From NCBI GenBank assembly GCA_964416195.1, contig CAYQDB010000025.1, forward strand, positions 1-28,213: a stretch of DNA of 28,213 nt. Direction: 5' to 3'. The translations under genes were made by a program, and so were the position numbers. Positions 7,152-16,007 of this stretch are shown in pieces; the first letter of the stretch is position 1, and each line of letters begins with the position of its first letter. This stretch comes from CAYQDB01 sp964416195 (GTDB lineage: Bacteria; Zixibacteria; MSB-5A5; GN15; FEB-12). A model generated the notes under the pieces. The model had not been told where the DNA came from, did no database searches, and saw nothing but the letters and a program-made list of their open reading frames with translations.

Positions 7152-8453
7152 TCAGTATGGGTAAAAGATGAAAAACAGCAGGGATATGACGCTCAGAAGC
7201 CACAGCCCCCCCGATATCTCTCGTGCTCTTCCTGAAAGGACTTTGAGTAAAGGATAAATGACAAATCCGGCCGTCATGCCGATCCCCAGGTTGTAGGTGA
7301 AGCTCATCAGGGCAATAATGGAGAAAATCGGGATGACTTCCGTCAGGTCGTCGAACTTGACGTTCACTATGGGGGAAAGCATGAGAGCTCCGACAACAAT
7401 CAAGGCCGGGCCATAGGCGCAGGACGGAATGACGGCAAAGAACGGCGCGAAGAACAATGCCAGTAAGAACATAAATGCCGTCACGACTGAAGCCAGCCCC
7501 GATCTGCCGCCGGCCTCGATACCCGTTGCCGATTCAATATAGGTGCCGGTGGTTGTTGTCCCCATCACTGCGGCAACGATTGTAGCAACGGCATCACACA
7601 ACATCGGTTTTTCAACTTCAGGGAGGTTGCCATGCTCATCCAATAATCGGGCCTTGTAGGACAGTCCGATCAACGTGCCGGTGGTGTCGACAAAGTCCAT
7701 CACAAGAACGGTGAGAATGACGGCAAAGAACCCCCAGTGGAGGGCGCCGACAATGTCGAGTTCAGCAAAGATTGGCGACATGCTCGGCGGCATGCTTACC
7801 CACTTATCAGGTAACTGAGCTGTACCGGCCAAGAATGCTGCAAAAGTGACTGCTAGAATGCCAATAAGGATAGCGCCCTTGACTTTCCTAATCATCAGGA
7901 AACTAATCAGTAAAAAACCGCCAATAGCCAGGATAATCGGTATGTCACGAAAATTGCCGACATGCACCGGCGCGCCAGACACACCGACAGTGACAATGCC
8001 CGAGTCATTGAGGCCGATGAAAGTCAGGAACAATCCAATGCCAACGGCAAACCCAATCTTCAGACCTTCCGGGATAGAATTGGTCAGCCAGCTTCGTATC
8101 CCGAGGAGAGTAATAATCGTGAAGATGACACCACCGATGAAGATAGCTCCCAGGGCTGTTTGCCAGCTATAGCCGAGCACTCCTACGACGGTAACAGCGA
8201 TAAAAGCGTTTTCACCCATGTATGGCGCGATGGCAAATGGTCGGTTGGCATAGACACCCATAGCCAGGGTTCCGAAAAAAGCGCTGAGAATGGTGGCGAC
8301 CATTGACGGCCCAAACGGTATCCCTGCCGCTTCGAGGATTTTCGGATTGACGATAATAATATAGGCCATCGTGACGAACGTCGTCAGGCCCGCTATGACC
8401 TCTCGTTTTACCGTTGTGCCCAGTTCGGTAAGTTTAAAATACTCTTGTAACAT
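7152..8453 (-). CDS. NCS2 family purine permease, AzgA type
   Basis: This 433-aa inner-membrane protein has about 12 to 14 hydrophobic segments. Family signatures are LTTFVTMAYIIIVNP near the N-terminus, GVYANRPFAIAPYMGENAF, DFVDTTGTLIG and TTTTGTYIESATGIEAGGRSGL. These place it in the AzgA-like branch of the nucleobase-cation symporter 2 family, whose members import adenine, guanine or hypoxanthine with protons. The substrate cannot be fixed from sequence. ATG 8453 is chosen because family members start MLQEYFKL-like; the longer frame begins with TTG at 8507 and adds a non-conserved stretch. It follows the transglutaminase-like gene on the same strand with a 63-bp gap, so shared transcription is possible, but no purine riboswitch fits in that gap. 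Confidence 0.93.
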   Translation of the reverse strand: MLQEYFKLTELGTTVKREVIAGLTTFVTMAYIIIVNPKILEAAGIPFGPSMVATILSAFFGTLAMGVYANRPFAIAPYMGENAFIAVTVVGVLGYSWQTALGAIFIGGVIFTIITLLGIRSWLTNSIPEGLKIGFAVGIGLFLTFIGLNDSGIVTVGVSGAPVHVGNFRDIPIILAIGGFLLISFLMIRKVKGAILIGILAVTFAAFLAGTAQLPDKWVSMPPSMSPIFAELDIVGALHWGFFAVILTVLVMDFVDTTGTLIGLSYKARLLDEHGNLPEVEKPMLCDAVATIVAAVMGTTTTGTYIESATGIEAGGRSGLASVVTAFMFLLALFFAPFFAVIPSCAYGPALIVVGALMLSPIVNVKFDDLTEVIPIFSIIALMSFTYNLGIGMTAGFVIYPLLKVLSGRAREISGGLWLLSVISLLFFIFYPY

Positions 8454-8516
8454 TACCCGTGCTCTCTGCTGGCGACCGTTGACCCTACAAGCGGAGAAGT
8501 TGTCCAATCGGTCATT

Positions 8517-10094
8517 TTACCACCAAACCTGTACCCCATTTTCAATGGTGAATATTCGTTCCTCCTGCCGTAAGTCAGTGGCTACCAACCAATAGAGGAA
8601 TCCTTCCGGCACATCGCGAAACTTCAGCGGTTGATCCGTGGCTACCGCTTTCCCTAACGATTTCCACCCATCTTTCCAATAGGACAGCTCGTACTCTTGC
8701 CCCGGAGTCAGGAATGACTTCCGTAGTGCCTGTGTCGTGTCGCGACCTGACGGGCGACTTGTCGCCACCAGATCAACGGTCATAGTCCGATCTCCCTTGC
8801 CCTCCAGTTTCCTCCTTCGGCCATCTTTCTCGAGAATGAACGGCGCTCCGGCTGGAGCCAGTTCTTCGTTGATATAGAACATGGGAAGGTACATGATATC
8901 TTTGCCCATATCTGTAAACAGCACCTTTTGATCCTCTACTCTTCCCCAGTGGATAGCCTGCCATTCCCCCCAATTGAACACGCACAGGTAGGCAAAGCGA
9001 ATGCTGTCCGGAACGGGGTCGCTAAGATTAGTTTTAACATCACAGACGTCAATGTAATCGGAGGTCACGTCGATATAGCCCTTACCGCCCAGCCAGGGTG
9101 GGACTTTTTCTTCCTCTTTCTTTTGAAAGGCAAGATTGTTCTTTTGTTGTGCGAATGTTTTCCGGTAGACCTTTGCCGCGCGATTGGCGAGTTTGTACTG
9201 TCCGGGATTTGCCTCTGCTCCCATAAAAGGAACAACCTTGCCGTCCGGCGTGACAATGGCATTCCAGGCATGATTGTTGTTAGTGTTCGCCCAGTGGGGA
9301 GTGTAGTCACTGGTAACAGCCAGGCCGTTGGCACGCATGGCGTAGATAGTGATGTTGGTCATATCCTCACAGCGGCCCATTCGATTGGTCAGCATCTCAA
9401 TCAAACCCTGATCGGTCGGGTGGCGATAGAAACGCCTGTCAAAGGAAAACCAGGATTTGATGTCGCTGTTTATAAGCCGGGCAGCCTCGACCGGGTCTTC
9501 AGGCTTTTCCATCTTTTGATCGAGATCCTCATATCGCCGCCAGAAGACCTGTCGCCATGATTCAAGCGGTTCTCCGCTGCCGCGATAGGGAAGAACATAG
9601 GCGCAGAAGTCGTCAAACGAAAGGCCGCGAGCCCATGGCTTTTCACGCCAGGCTCTCAGGGCCCAAGTAATGTTTTCTATCAGATAATCGGCGGCGATGA
9701 CATCGATGTCCATTATGCTCTCTTTCTTATCGAAGTCGAGTTCGCCCCTTTCAGTTTCGATTGAATCCCACGACTGCAGCAGCGTCTCGTAATCAGGGTA
9801 GGCGAGAATGTCGAAATCAACTTCGGCGTGGCTGGTATCGTAAAGGCCGTATATGGTGTATCGATGTCCCTCGATGTTACTGACAAGGAAGCAAGCAGCG
9901 TTGAAGCCCAAACTGTCGTTGTTCTGCTCGAAATACGAGAGGACCTTCTCGAGTTCCTGCCGATTGTCTCCCGCTTTTCCCAGCGCCTGCTCGACTTCCG
10001 GGGGATAAGCATCTGGCTGTGGTGCGGCGTTCGGCACTGCGCTCAATGCGATGACAAGAATAAGTACCCCGACAATTTGTGATAGTCCCTTCAC
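8517..10094 (-). CDS. Periplasmic transglutaminase-like superfamily protein
   Basis: The start is GTG 10094 with GGAGGT 5 nt upstream. The 525-aa product has a signal peptide (about residues 1-23, ending PNAAP). The catalytic core of the transglutaminase-like superfamily is visible: Cys in MGRCEDMTNI (about residue 242), His in NNHAWNAI (about 275) and Asp in VTPDGKVVPF (about 284), in the usual C-H-D order. The region after about 340 is beta-rich (KGYIDVTSDYIDVCDV, FTDMGKDIMYLPMFYI) and resembles the C-terminal beta domains of large secreted proteins of this type in FCB bacteria. Such enzymes act as cysteine proteases or on protein amide bonds; the target is unknown. A weak promoter is placed upstream. 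It belongs to the same minus-strand run as the permease and recA. Confidence 0.85.
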   Translation of the reverse strand: MKGLSQIVGVLILVIALSAVPNAAPQPDAYPPEVEQALGKAGDNRQELEKVLSYFEQNNDSLGFNAACFLVSNIEGHRYTIYGLYDTSHAEVDFDILAYPDYETLLQSWDSIETERGELDFDKKESIMDIDVIAADYLIENITWALRAWREKPWARGLSFDDFCAYVLPYRGSGEPLESWRQVFWRRYEDLDQKMEKPEDPVEAARLINSDIKSWFSFDRRFYRHPTDQGLIEMLTNRMGRCEDMTNITIYAMRANGLAVTSDYTPHWANTNNNHAWNAIVTPDGKVVPFMGAEANPGQYKLANRAAKVYRKTFAQQKNNLAFQKKEEEKVPPWLGGKGYIDVTSDYIDVCDVKTNLSDPVPDSIRFAYLCVFNWGEWQAIHWGRVEDQKVLFTDMGKDIMYLPMFYINEELAPAGAPFILEKDGRRRKLEGKGDRTMTVDLVATSRPSGRDTTQALRKSFLTPGQEYELSYWKDGWKSLGKAVATDQPLKFRDVPEGFLYWLVATDLRQEERIFTIENGVQVWW

Positions 10095-10128
10095 TAGACA
10101 CCTCCATGGTTAAACACCAGCACGCTAA

Positions 10129-10155
10129 AATATAATAATGAGCGGGGCAATTCAA
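10129..10155 (-). promoter_or_regulatory. Possible promoter of the transglutaminase-like gene
   Basis: On the minus strand TTGAAT (10155-10150) and TATATT (10134-10129) are separated by 15 bp, a little short for a sigma-70 promoter. A start here would leave a leader of about 28 nt before GTG 10094. Confidence 0.3.
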
Positions 10156-10243
10156 GTGTGAATTTGCGTCCCCAGGTATCCCTAATCTGCCGAGAACCTC
10201 CCCCAATTTAGAGGATATACCGAAAAATAGAGAAGTAGTGGCA

Positions 10244-12571
10244 TCACACGACAGGGGAAGGCTTCCTGTCGAGTTCTTTGCGAACGGCTTCTCCCAGTAC
10301 TTTGAGCGTATAGGGTTTCTTTATGTACGATCCGGCCCCAAGCCTTTGAGCCTTGCTAACACGTTCAGTCGCCGAGAACCCGCTGATAATGACCGCCTTT
10401 TGCTCTGGATGAAGCTTGATGATTTCACGGTAGGTGTCCAGCCCATCAAAGCCCATTTCCATGATCATATCCAGCACGACGATATCGATACAGTGGTCTC
10501 TTAGGTACCTCACGGCATCGTGGCCATTATTGACCGTCTCAACTTTGTAACCCAGGTTGGATAGAAGCTCCTTTGCCATGACTCTCTGTTTCCCGACATC
10601 GTCAACAACCAGTACAGTCTCGTTCCCTTCGATATTTATTTCAGAGTCTTCCTCCGCACGCACCGGTTCCTCAGCAACCGGGAAGTACAGGATAAACTCT
10701 GTTCCTTCGCCGACAGTAGACGAAATATCGTAGTAACCTTTGTGGTCCCTCGTAATTCCGTATACCACCGACAAGCCCAACCCGCTGCCGCTGGTGGCCC
10801 CCATCTTCTTCTTTGAGTAGTACGGCTCAAAGATTTTGTCCAGACATTCTGGGGCAATCCCGATTCCAGTGTCGCGCACGCGCAATAGGACATAGTCCCC
10901 GGGAGAGACCTTATCGTAGCCACCCAGAAGCTTCTTTACATACTGTTGTGACGTTGCAATCTCAACTGTGCCCCCATTAGGCATGGCGTCAAACGCGTTA
11001 ACAATCAGGTTCATTATCACCTTCGACAGGTGCGATGCAGAACCATTGATGGGAACCAGATTTCTATCCAGGTCTATGTTAATCTTGATATGGCGGTGCT
11101 TCTCAGCCAGACCTGCAAAGCTCGGCGAGTCGAGGTACGTCTCTATAACGAGGTTCAGATCAGTCGGCTTCATATCATATCTTCCTCGCCGGGCCAGCGT
11201 CAACAGATCCTGGATTACATCTGCTGCTTCCATAGCTGCATTACTGATACGCACGACCTGTTTCCTAAGGGGGTCACCCTCCGGCAGCTTGGAAAGTATC
11301 AGCTCAGAATAGCCGACCAACGGTCCTAACATATTATTCAAGTCATGAGCCACACCGCCAGCCAGTATTCCTAACGATTCCATGCGTTGAGCTCGTTCCA
11401 GCTTGTCCTGCAACTCCCTCTGACGTCTGATGGCCTCTTTGCGTTCCGCGATATCTTGGGCAAACGCGCAGTTGTATTCATCTCCCTCAAACTGGATGTA
11501 GTTGAACGTAATCTCCACAGGAAACAGCTTCCCGTTTTTTGTTCGATGAGTTGACTCAGTGGTAAACGAACGACGTTTGGATATCTCGTTCCAGTGCTCT
11601 GACCACTTATCTTCCGAGATGTCGGGATCGATGTCAAATATACTCATAGAGAGCATTTCTTCCAGGGAATATCCGAGCGACTTGCAGGCAGCGTCATTTA
11701 CATAGACAAACTGGCCTTCTTTGGTCATATGAAACTCGGAGATAGCGGCATGATCGATCGAAAACCGCATGAACTGGAGGGCTTTCTCGGTTCGCTTTCG
11801 TTCTGCAAGTTCGGTGGCCAGCTTTTCAGCGCTATCTTTCAGGACATTTTGTGCCTGCTGCAGCTTCCGATCTCTATTCTGAATGTCCTCGAGCATGTCG
11901 TTAAAACTGTCAATAAGGTAACCCATTTCATCGTGGCTGTTGCTCTGCGCTCGGATGCTGTAATCCTTCTTATCAGACACAACTGTTGCCACGTGGGCTA
12001 GATGTAATATGGGTGACGATATTACCTTTTTTAGCCTTGATGCCAACACCAAAGCCAAGAAAGAGGCGACGAGAAGGAAGATTGCGATGATTTCAATCTG
12101 GCGCCTAAGGCGTGCGTGCATTCCTTGGAGGCTAGCTTGAATATAAACCGTGCCAATCTGTTCGTTGTCAACAATGATAGGGTGGAATAGATCCAAATGA
12201 TCACTTCTGAATCGAAAGCTCTCATTGAGGGGCTGAGGTGGCACAAACCCAGAATCCTGCTCCTGCCGATGATAACTTGCGAAGACATTTCCATCCTTTG
12301 TATATATGATGGCGTGAGTCACAAATGGCTCCGCTTTCAGAGCTACCAATACTTCCGCAGCGTCGCTGGAATAGTCATACAGGAGAGCAGCCGTGCAGTT
12401 GGTCCCACTCATGTCCGCTATGGCTCGCAGGTTGAGTACCATTCCCCTCTTAAAATCAACACGGTCATATATAATAAAAGCAGTGCAAACCAGGAGTAGG
12501 ACGATTCCCACCACAGACATTATGATTACTGTCAACTTACGGTTGATAGAGACCTTACCGAGGAAGCGCAT
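10244..12571 (-). CDS. Hybrid histidine kinase, CHASE8-HAMP-PAS-HisKA-HATPase-REC
   Basis: This is a 775-aa inner-membrane sensor. Transmembrane helices (about 14-35 and 157-178) flank a periplasmic CHASE8-type domain (VLNLRAIADMSGTNCTAALLYD). HAMP (SDKKDYSIRA..DEMGYLIDSFNDML), PAS (about 265-385), HisKA with phospho-His in LAGGVAHDLNN, and a HATPase follow. The HATPase has N box IMNLIVNAFDAMP, DTGIGI, FEPYYSKK and GSGLGLSV. A C-terminal receiver has its Asp in VVLDMIMEMG and its Lys in YIKKPY. ATG 12571 is preferred because GGAG lies 7 nt upstream and it overlaps the end of the YfiR-like gene by 17 bp, pointing to translational coupling; the longer frame adds a basic stretch. It probably transduces an envelope signal collected with its two operon partners. 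There is no DNA-binding output domain, so a separate phosphotransfer partner or a diguanylate cyclase-type target is expected elsewhere. Confidence 0.92.
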   Translation of the reverse strand: MRFLGKVSINRKLTVIIMSVVGIVLLLVCTAFIIYDRVDFKRGMVLNLRAIADMSGTNCTAALLYDYSSDAAEVLVALKAEPFVTHAIIYTKDGNVFASYHRQEQDSGFVPPQPLNESFRFRSDHLDLFHPIIVDNEQIGTVYIQASLQGMHARLRRQIEIIAIFLLVASFLALVLASRLKKVISSPILHLAHVATVVSDKKDYSIRAQSNSHDEMGYLIDSFNDMLEDIQNRDRKLQQAQNVLKDSAEKLATELAERKRTEKALQFMRFSIDHAAISEFHMTKEGQFVYVNDAACKSLGYSLEEMLSMSIFDIDPDISEDKWSEHWNEISKRRSFTTESTHRTKNGKLFPVEITFNYIQFEGDEYNCAFAQDIAERKEAIRRQRELQDKLERAQRMESLGILAGGVAHDLNNMLGPLVGYSELILSKLPEGDPLRKQVVRISNAAMEAADVIQDLLTLARRGRYDMKPTDLNLVIETYLDSPSFAGLAEKHRHIKINIDLDRNLVPINGSASHLSKVIMNLIVNAFDAMPNGGTVEIATSQQYVKKLLGGYDKVSPGDYVLLRVRDTGIGIAPECLDKIFEPYYSKKKMGATSGSGLGLSVVYGITRDHKGYYDISSTVGEGTEFILYFPVAEEPVRAEEDSEINIEGNETVLVVDDVGKQRVMAKELLSNLGYKVETVNNGHDAVRYLRDHCIDIVVLDMIMEMGFDGLDTYREIIKLHPEQKAVIISGFSATERVSKAQRLGAGSYIKKPYTLKVLGEAVRKELDRKPSPVV

Positions 12572-13136
12572 CCTTGTTCTCCGTCTCCGATCGGTCTTCT
12601 GTAACAATCGTTGCCACATTCAGCAACTTGGGGCTTATCTTGAGGCCCGATCGTTCTGCAGCGTTCGTATTTATCTCACAACGAATCTTGTTATCTCTGA
12701 TGACAAATCCAATCATACCACCGTGTGAGGCGAAACCCTCTGTTTCGCCGACAGTCAGAAATTTCATCCCTTGGGTGTGCGTGAGTATTTGATCCAGGTC
12801 TGAGCAATCCGAACTAATGAAGAGTATATGGCAACTGTCAATGTCATCCAATTCTCGAAAATGTCTGATTGACAGCTCTCTTCCATTGACAGTCTTTCCC
12901 GCTATTGTTCGTGGGAGTATGTCATCAAACGGGTCATCCCCGAGTATGCCGATTACTATTTCCCTACCAGTATCGGGAAACGCCTCTACCGGCCATTGGA
13001 CAAATCGGGCGAAGTTGTAGAGCCCCGCAGCCTTGACCTCATAAGGTGAACGTTTCTGGGCCCAGGTTTCTGAATACCCACATACTGTGGCAACCAACAC
13101 TGTCAAGGTCACTGATAAGAAAGGCCCTAGTCGCAT
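12555..13136 (-). CDS. YfiR/HmsC-like periplasmic protein (DUF4154)
   Basis: This 193-aa protein has a signal peptide ending near YSETWAQ and the hallmark EVKAAGLYNFARFVQWP of the YfiR (DUF4154) family, followed by IVIGILGDDPF, HILFIS and GMIGFVIRDNKIRCEIN. YfiR in Pseudomonas is a periplasmic repressor of the cyclase YfiN that uses a CHASE8-type sensor. Here the downstream kinase carries a CHASE8-type domain, so the pair could work the same way with a kinase as partner; that is an inference. A GGGGGG stretch precedes ATG 13136. It lies 82 bp after the TonB-dependent receptor and overlaps the kinase by 17 bp, so the three genes form one operon. Confidence 0.9.
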   Translation of the reverse strand: MRLGPFLSVTLTVLVATVCGYSETWAQKRSPYEVKAAGLYNFARFVQWPVEAFPDTGREIVIGILGDDPFDDILPRTIAGKTVNGRELSIRHFRELDDIDSCHILFISSDCSDLDQILTHTQGMKFLTVGETEGFASHGGMIGFVIRDNKIRCEINTNAAERSGLKISPKLLNVATIVTEDRSETENKDALPR

Positions 13137-13218
13137 AACCCCCCACAGACATCAACGTGAAACACGCTGAGTCCCAGCCAAGATGCCCAACGTGATCCTA
13201 CAATACCCCAATTGCGGA

Positions 13219-15330
13219 TTAGTAACTCCAGCGTATAACTCCATAGAAGCTGCGCTGGACTTGAGTTGGGATTGTCTCAAGGTAGTCTGGCGTGAATTCT
13301 CCATGGCTGCCTTCAAGCAGGTTCTGACCGACCAGCGAGAGTTCGATAGACCTGTTCACCCTCCACCCAAGACGGAGATTCACCGTTGTGTGGGCATCTA
13401 CGTTTAACGCCGGCAGGTCATGCACATAGTTTGCAGTCGCGTCAAACTCCAGGTTCCGGGTCAAATCGAAGGACGACCGCAGGTAGGCCGCATGACGCGG
13501 GCTCTCTCCATCGAGGTTCTCAATACCAGGGTCCTCGATTCCACTTTTCGAATGAACATCCGTGTGCAGGTAAGAGTAAGATACTTTCAGACGCCACCAG
13601 TCTTTTGGCTGTAGAAACAAGCCAAGTTCGGCCCCGTACGTCTCACCTTCCGCCTGGTTTTTTACATACACGGGAATAACCAAGTGGGGCGGTGCTGGGG
13701 TGTCCGTCAGATACGCGGTACCGTAACATAACTGCCTAAGGTCGTCGTACACGTTATAGAACAAGGCTAAATCGGCGGATATATCACTGGTCGGGCAAAC
13801 CCGGTAGCCAAGTTCATAGGCAATAACTTCCTCCGGCCCAAAATCAGGATTACCCATTGCAATTACGAGAGTCGTGGGTGATCCGGGAGATAGGGCTCCG
13901 GGAGGATATGCCTCCTGAACAAGCCTGATGGCCGACTCGACCCTTGATGGAGTCCTGACAGCTCTCGCTATAGCTGCCCAGAGTGAATGATACCGGTGTG
14001 GTTTCCACATCAACCTGACGTTGGGTTGTAATTCGACTCCGGAATGGCTGCTGTGCTCGATTTTCGAACCAATCGTGAGATGAACCCGGTCCTGAGCTAG
14101 ACGAAAATTATCCTGGATGAATGCACTCAAAAGATGGTCGGTCCATTTTTCGGGATCGTGTGAGAGGGTAAAAGAGCCTTTGATAATATCATTCGTCCGT
14201 CTGTATCCCGCACCCCAGATAATTTCCTGCACCTGGGAAATCGTTATTCTGTGCTGGAAATCTACGTCAACAACATTGTCGCGAAAATGCGATGTTACAT
14301 CAGGGCAATCGTGCCAGGCGTAGTACACTTGTGCTGCCAGATCGGATGATTCAGAGTAGCTGTGTTTCCACCGACCTAACATGTTGATCATGTTTTGCTC
14401 CGTAGAGAAATCGAAGGTCTCTCGATAGGGATATTCCATAGATGTAATAATCTGATACGTCTGGCTGGAATTTTGGTGCTCGACATCCCCAAGCACAGTG
14501 ATGGCATCTCGGTCTGATTTGTTCCAGTCAACCCTAAATCCGCCACGGACGTACCTCCAATCATCAAAAGCTACACTGCCCGCAGAGTCTACATACGAAT
14601 CGCGATCTGAATACTTCACGTAGGTACGAAACCAGGCTTGCTCGCCGATCATGCCGCCATAACAGATATCTCCGAATCCTCTCTCCTCGGTACCGAAACC
14701 GGCATGAATACGGCTGCCTCTGGTATCCTTAGCATTCTTGGTAATGACATTAATAATCCCATTAACGGCATTGGCACCCCAGAGGCTTCCGCCCGGGCCG
14801 CGTATGACCTCAATTCGCTCGATGTTGTCAAGGCAGGGCATAAGCTGATTCCAAAATACACCGGACCAGATGTGTGTGTACATACTCTGCCCATCAACCA
14901 GAACCAGCATCTTGTTGGCAAACCGTCCGTTGAATCCGCGAGAGGATATAGCCCACTTATTGGCGTCAATACTTGCCACCTGCAGGCCCGGTACCATGCG
15001 AAGAGCATCGGCAACAGATGTGACCCCGCTGCGTCGCAGATCCTCTTGGCTTATTACAAAAACCGCAGCGGCGGCGTCCGAGAGCTTCTCTGGTTTTTTC
15101 GAAACTGAAGTGACTTCAATATTGAAGAGGTCCTCAAGACTCAATTCCGTTAGGTCTACAGGATGATCCTCTGCCCAGCTCGAAATCGGCACAAGTTGAA
15201 CCAGTAGCAGGACGAGGATTATACTTAGGCTCGTTGTAATTCGACAATTATACCCTCCGTCTGCTTTCCTTTTTAGAAAAGATGGGCGACTAGACGCTCG
15301 TGACCACGACAACCAATGAAATGACCTCAT
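13219..15330 (-). CDS. TonB-dependent outer-membrane receptor
   Basis: This 703-aa protein starts at ATG 15330, where AGGAGGG lies 5 nt upstream; the frame is open to 15369 without a ribosome site. A long N-terminal basic stretch precedes a hydrophobic segment ending ISSWA before EDHPVD. The plug domain is clear: LEDLFNIEVTSVSKKPEKL, VFVISQEDLRRSGVTSVADA, MLVLVDGQSMY, and IERIEVIRGPGGSLWGANA. A beta barrel follows and ends in the aromatic RWSY expected for outer-membrane insertion. The plug resembles colicin I/vitamin B12-type receptors, but the ligand (siderophore, cobamide, peptide or sugar) cannot be set. It is the first gene of an operon with a YfiR-like protein and a CHASE8 hybrid kinase, a combination that suggests uptake linked to signalling. 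No TonB/ExbBD genes are present. Confidence 0.93.
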   Translation of the reverse strand: MRSFHWLSWSRASSRPSFLKRKADGGYNCRITTSLSIILVLLLVQLVPISSWAEDHPVDLTELSLEDLFNIEVTSVSKKPEKLSDAAAAVFVISQEDLRRSGVTSVADALRMVPGLQVASIDANKWAISSRGFNGRFANKMLVLVDGQSMYTHIWSGVFWNQLMPCLDNIERIEVIRGPGGSLWGANAVNGIINVITKNAKDTRGSRIHAGFGTEERGFGDICYGGMIGEQAWFRTYVKYSDRDSYVDSAGSVAFDDWRYVRGGFRVDWNKSDRDAITVLGDVEHQNSSQTYQIITSMEYPYRETFDFSTEQNMINMLGRWKHSYSESSDLAAQVYYAWHDCPDVTSHFRDNVVDVDFQHRITISQVQEIIWGAGYRRTNDIIKGSFTLSHDPEKWTDHLLSAFIQDNFRLAQDRVHLTIGSKIEHSSHSGVELQPNVRLMWKPHRYHSLWAAIARAVRTPSRVESAIRLVQEAYPPGALSPGSPTTLVIAMGNPDFGPEEVIAYELGYRVCPTSDISADLALFYNVYDDLRQLCYGTAYLTDTPAPPHLVIPVYVKNQAEGETYGAELGLFLQPKDWWRLKVSYSYLHTDVHSKSGIEDPGIENLDGESPRHAAYLRSSFDLTRNLEFDATANYVHDLPALNVDAHTTVNLRLGWRVNRSIELSLVGQNLLEGSHGEFTPDYLETIPTQVQRSFYGVIRWSY

Positions 15331-16007
15331 CTTATCCCTCCTCTTTTGGCTTAAGTCTATACCTTCCATTCTCTTGATGCGGGTCTGATGCTACGGCTCG
15401 CACCTAAACGAGGCACGGCCTGCAATATAGAGCGTCGAAGCTGTCGCCGCACCCCGCCGGGACACGACCTGTAAGTCATTACCCCTATTAGACTGTATAT
15501 CGGTCAGTAGCTACCTTTTATCCAGTCTTGACGAATCATCTCCGACCAGAGACAAATGACCTCATTTGACCGATCAGAATACCGGTATTCCATTGATTGG
15601 CAAGAAGTTGTAGTTCGACTGTGTCCGTGGTAATATCAAAAAACAAGGTCAACCAGTGCTGACACCGAGATCAGGAGCAAACAACCGTGGTTAGCAGATG
15701 AGCTTGCTCACCGCTTCAACCAAGTGGTCCGGTACTAGGTGAGCGTAGATCATCGTTGTCTGACAACTGGACTGGTTCATCTACAATCGATGTAAACAGA
15801 TTTATCCCTATCGCAACAAGTAACCTCCGGGTTGTACTATGAATTCGAACCCCGAATGCCAGATTCGGGTTGCATTCCGGATCTATCCTTTTCGGGTCTG
15901 ATTGTGGCGGTTTGGGATAGCATCGATTCTCAGTACGACCAGACTCCCCACCGTCGGTCACCAGGATGTAACCCGCTGTTAGTCAGTGTGTTACTAAGTA
16001 ACAAGAC
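15331..16007. other. Intergenic region between receptor and integrase genes
   Basis: No gene is supported here. Two small structures are present: 15848-15871, where AAC/CCCGAAT pairs with ATTCGGGTT with one bulged base, and 15989-16003, TGTTAC-TAA-GTAACA, lying four bases beyond the integrase stop. No tRNA could be folded from the TTCGAAC-bearing stretch near 15845. The receptor operon promoter should lie at the left end, but no convincing -35/-10 pair was found, nor a cobalamin-riboswitch core. Confidence 0.4.

Noticed and set aside
8928..9560. A 210-codon plus-strand frame inside the transglutaminase-like gene
   Set aside because: It lies antisense to a well-supported gene with a complete catalytic triad and has no recognisable domain.
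15331..15620. Cobalamin riboswitch before the TonB-dependent receptor
   Set aside because: No B12-box-like stretch or matching stems were found on the minus strand.
15840..15880. Possible tRNA, from TTCGAAC near a hairpin
   Set aside because: The would-be T-stem does not pair and no acceptor or anticodon arm can be folded around it.
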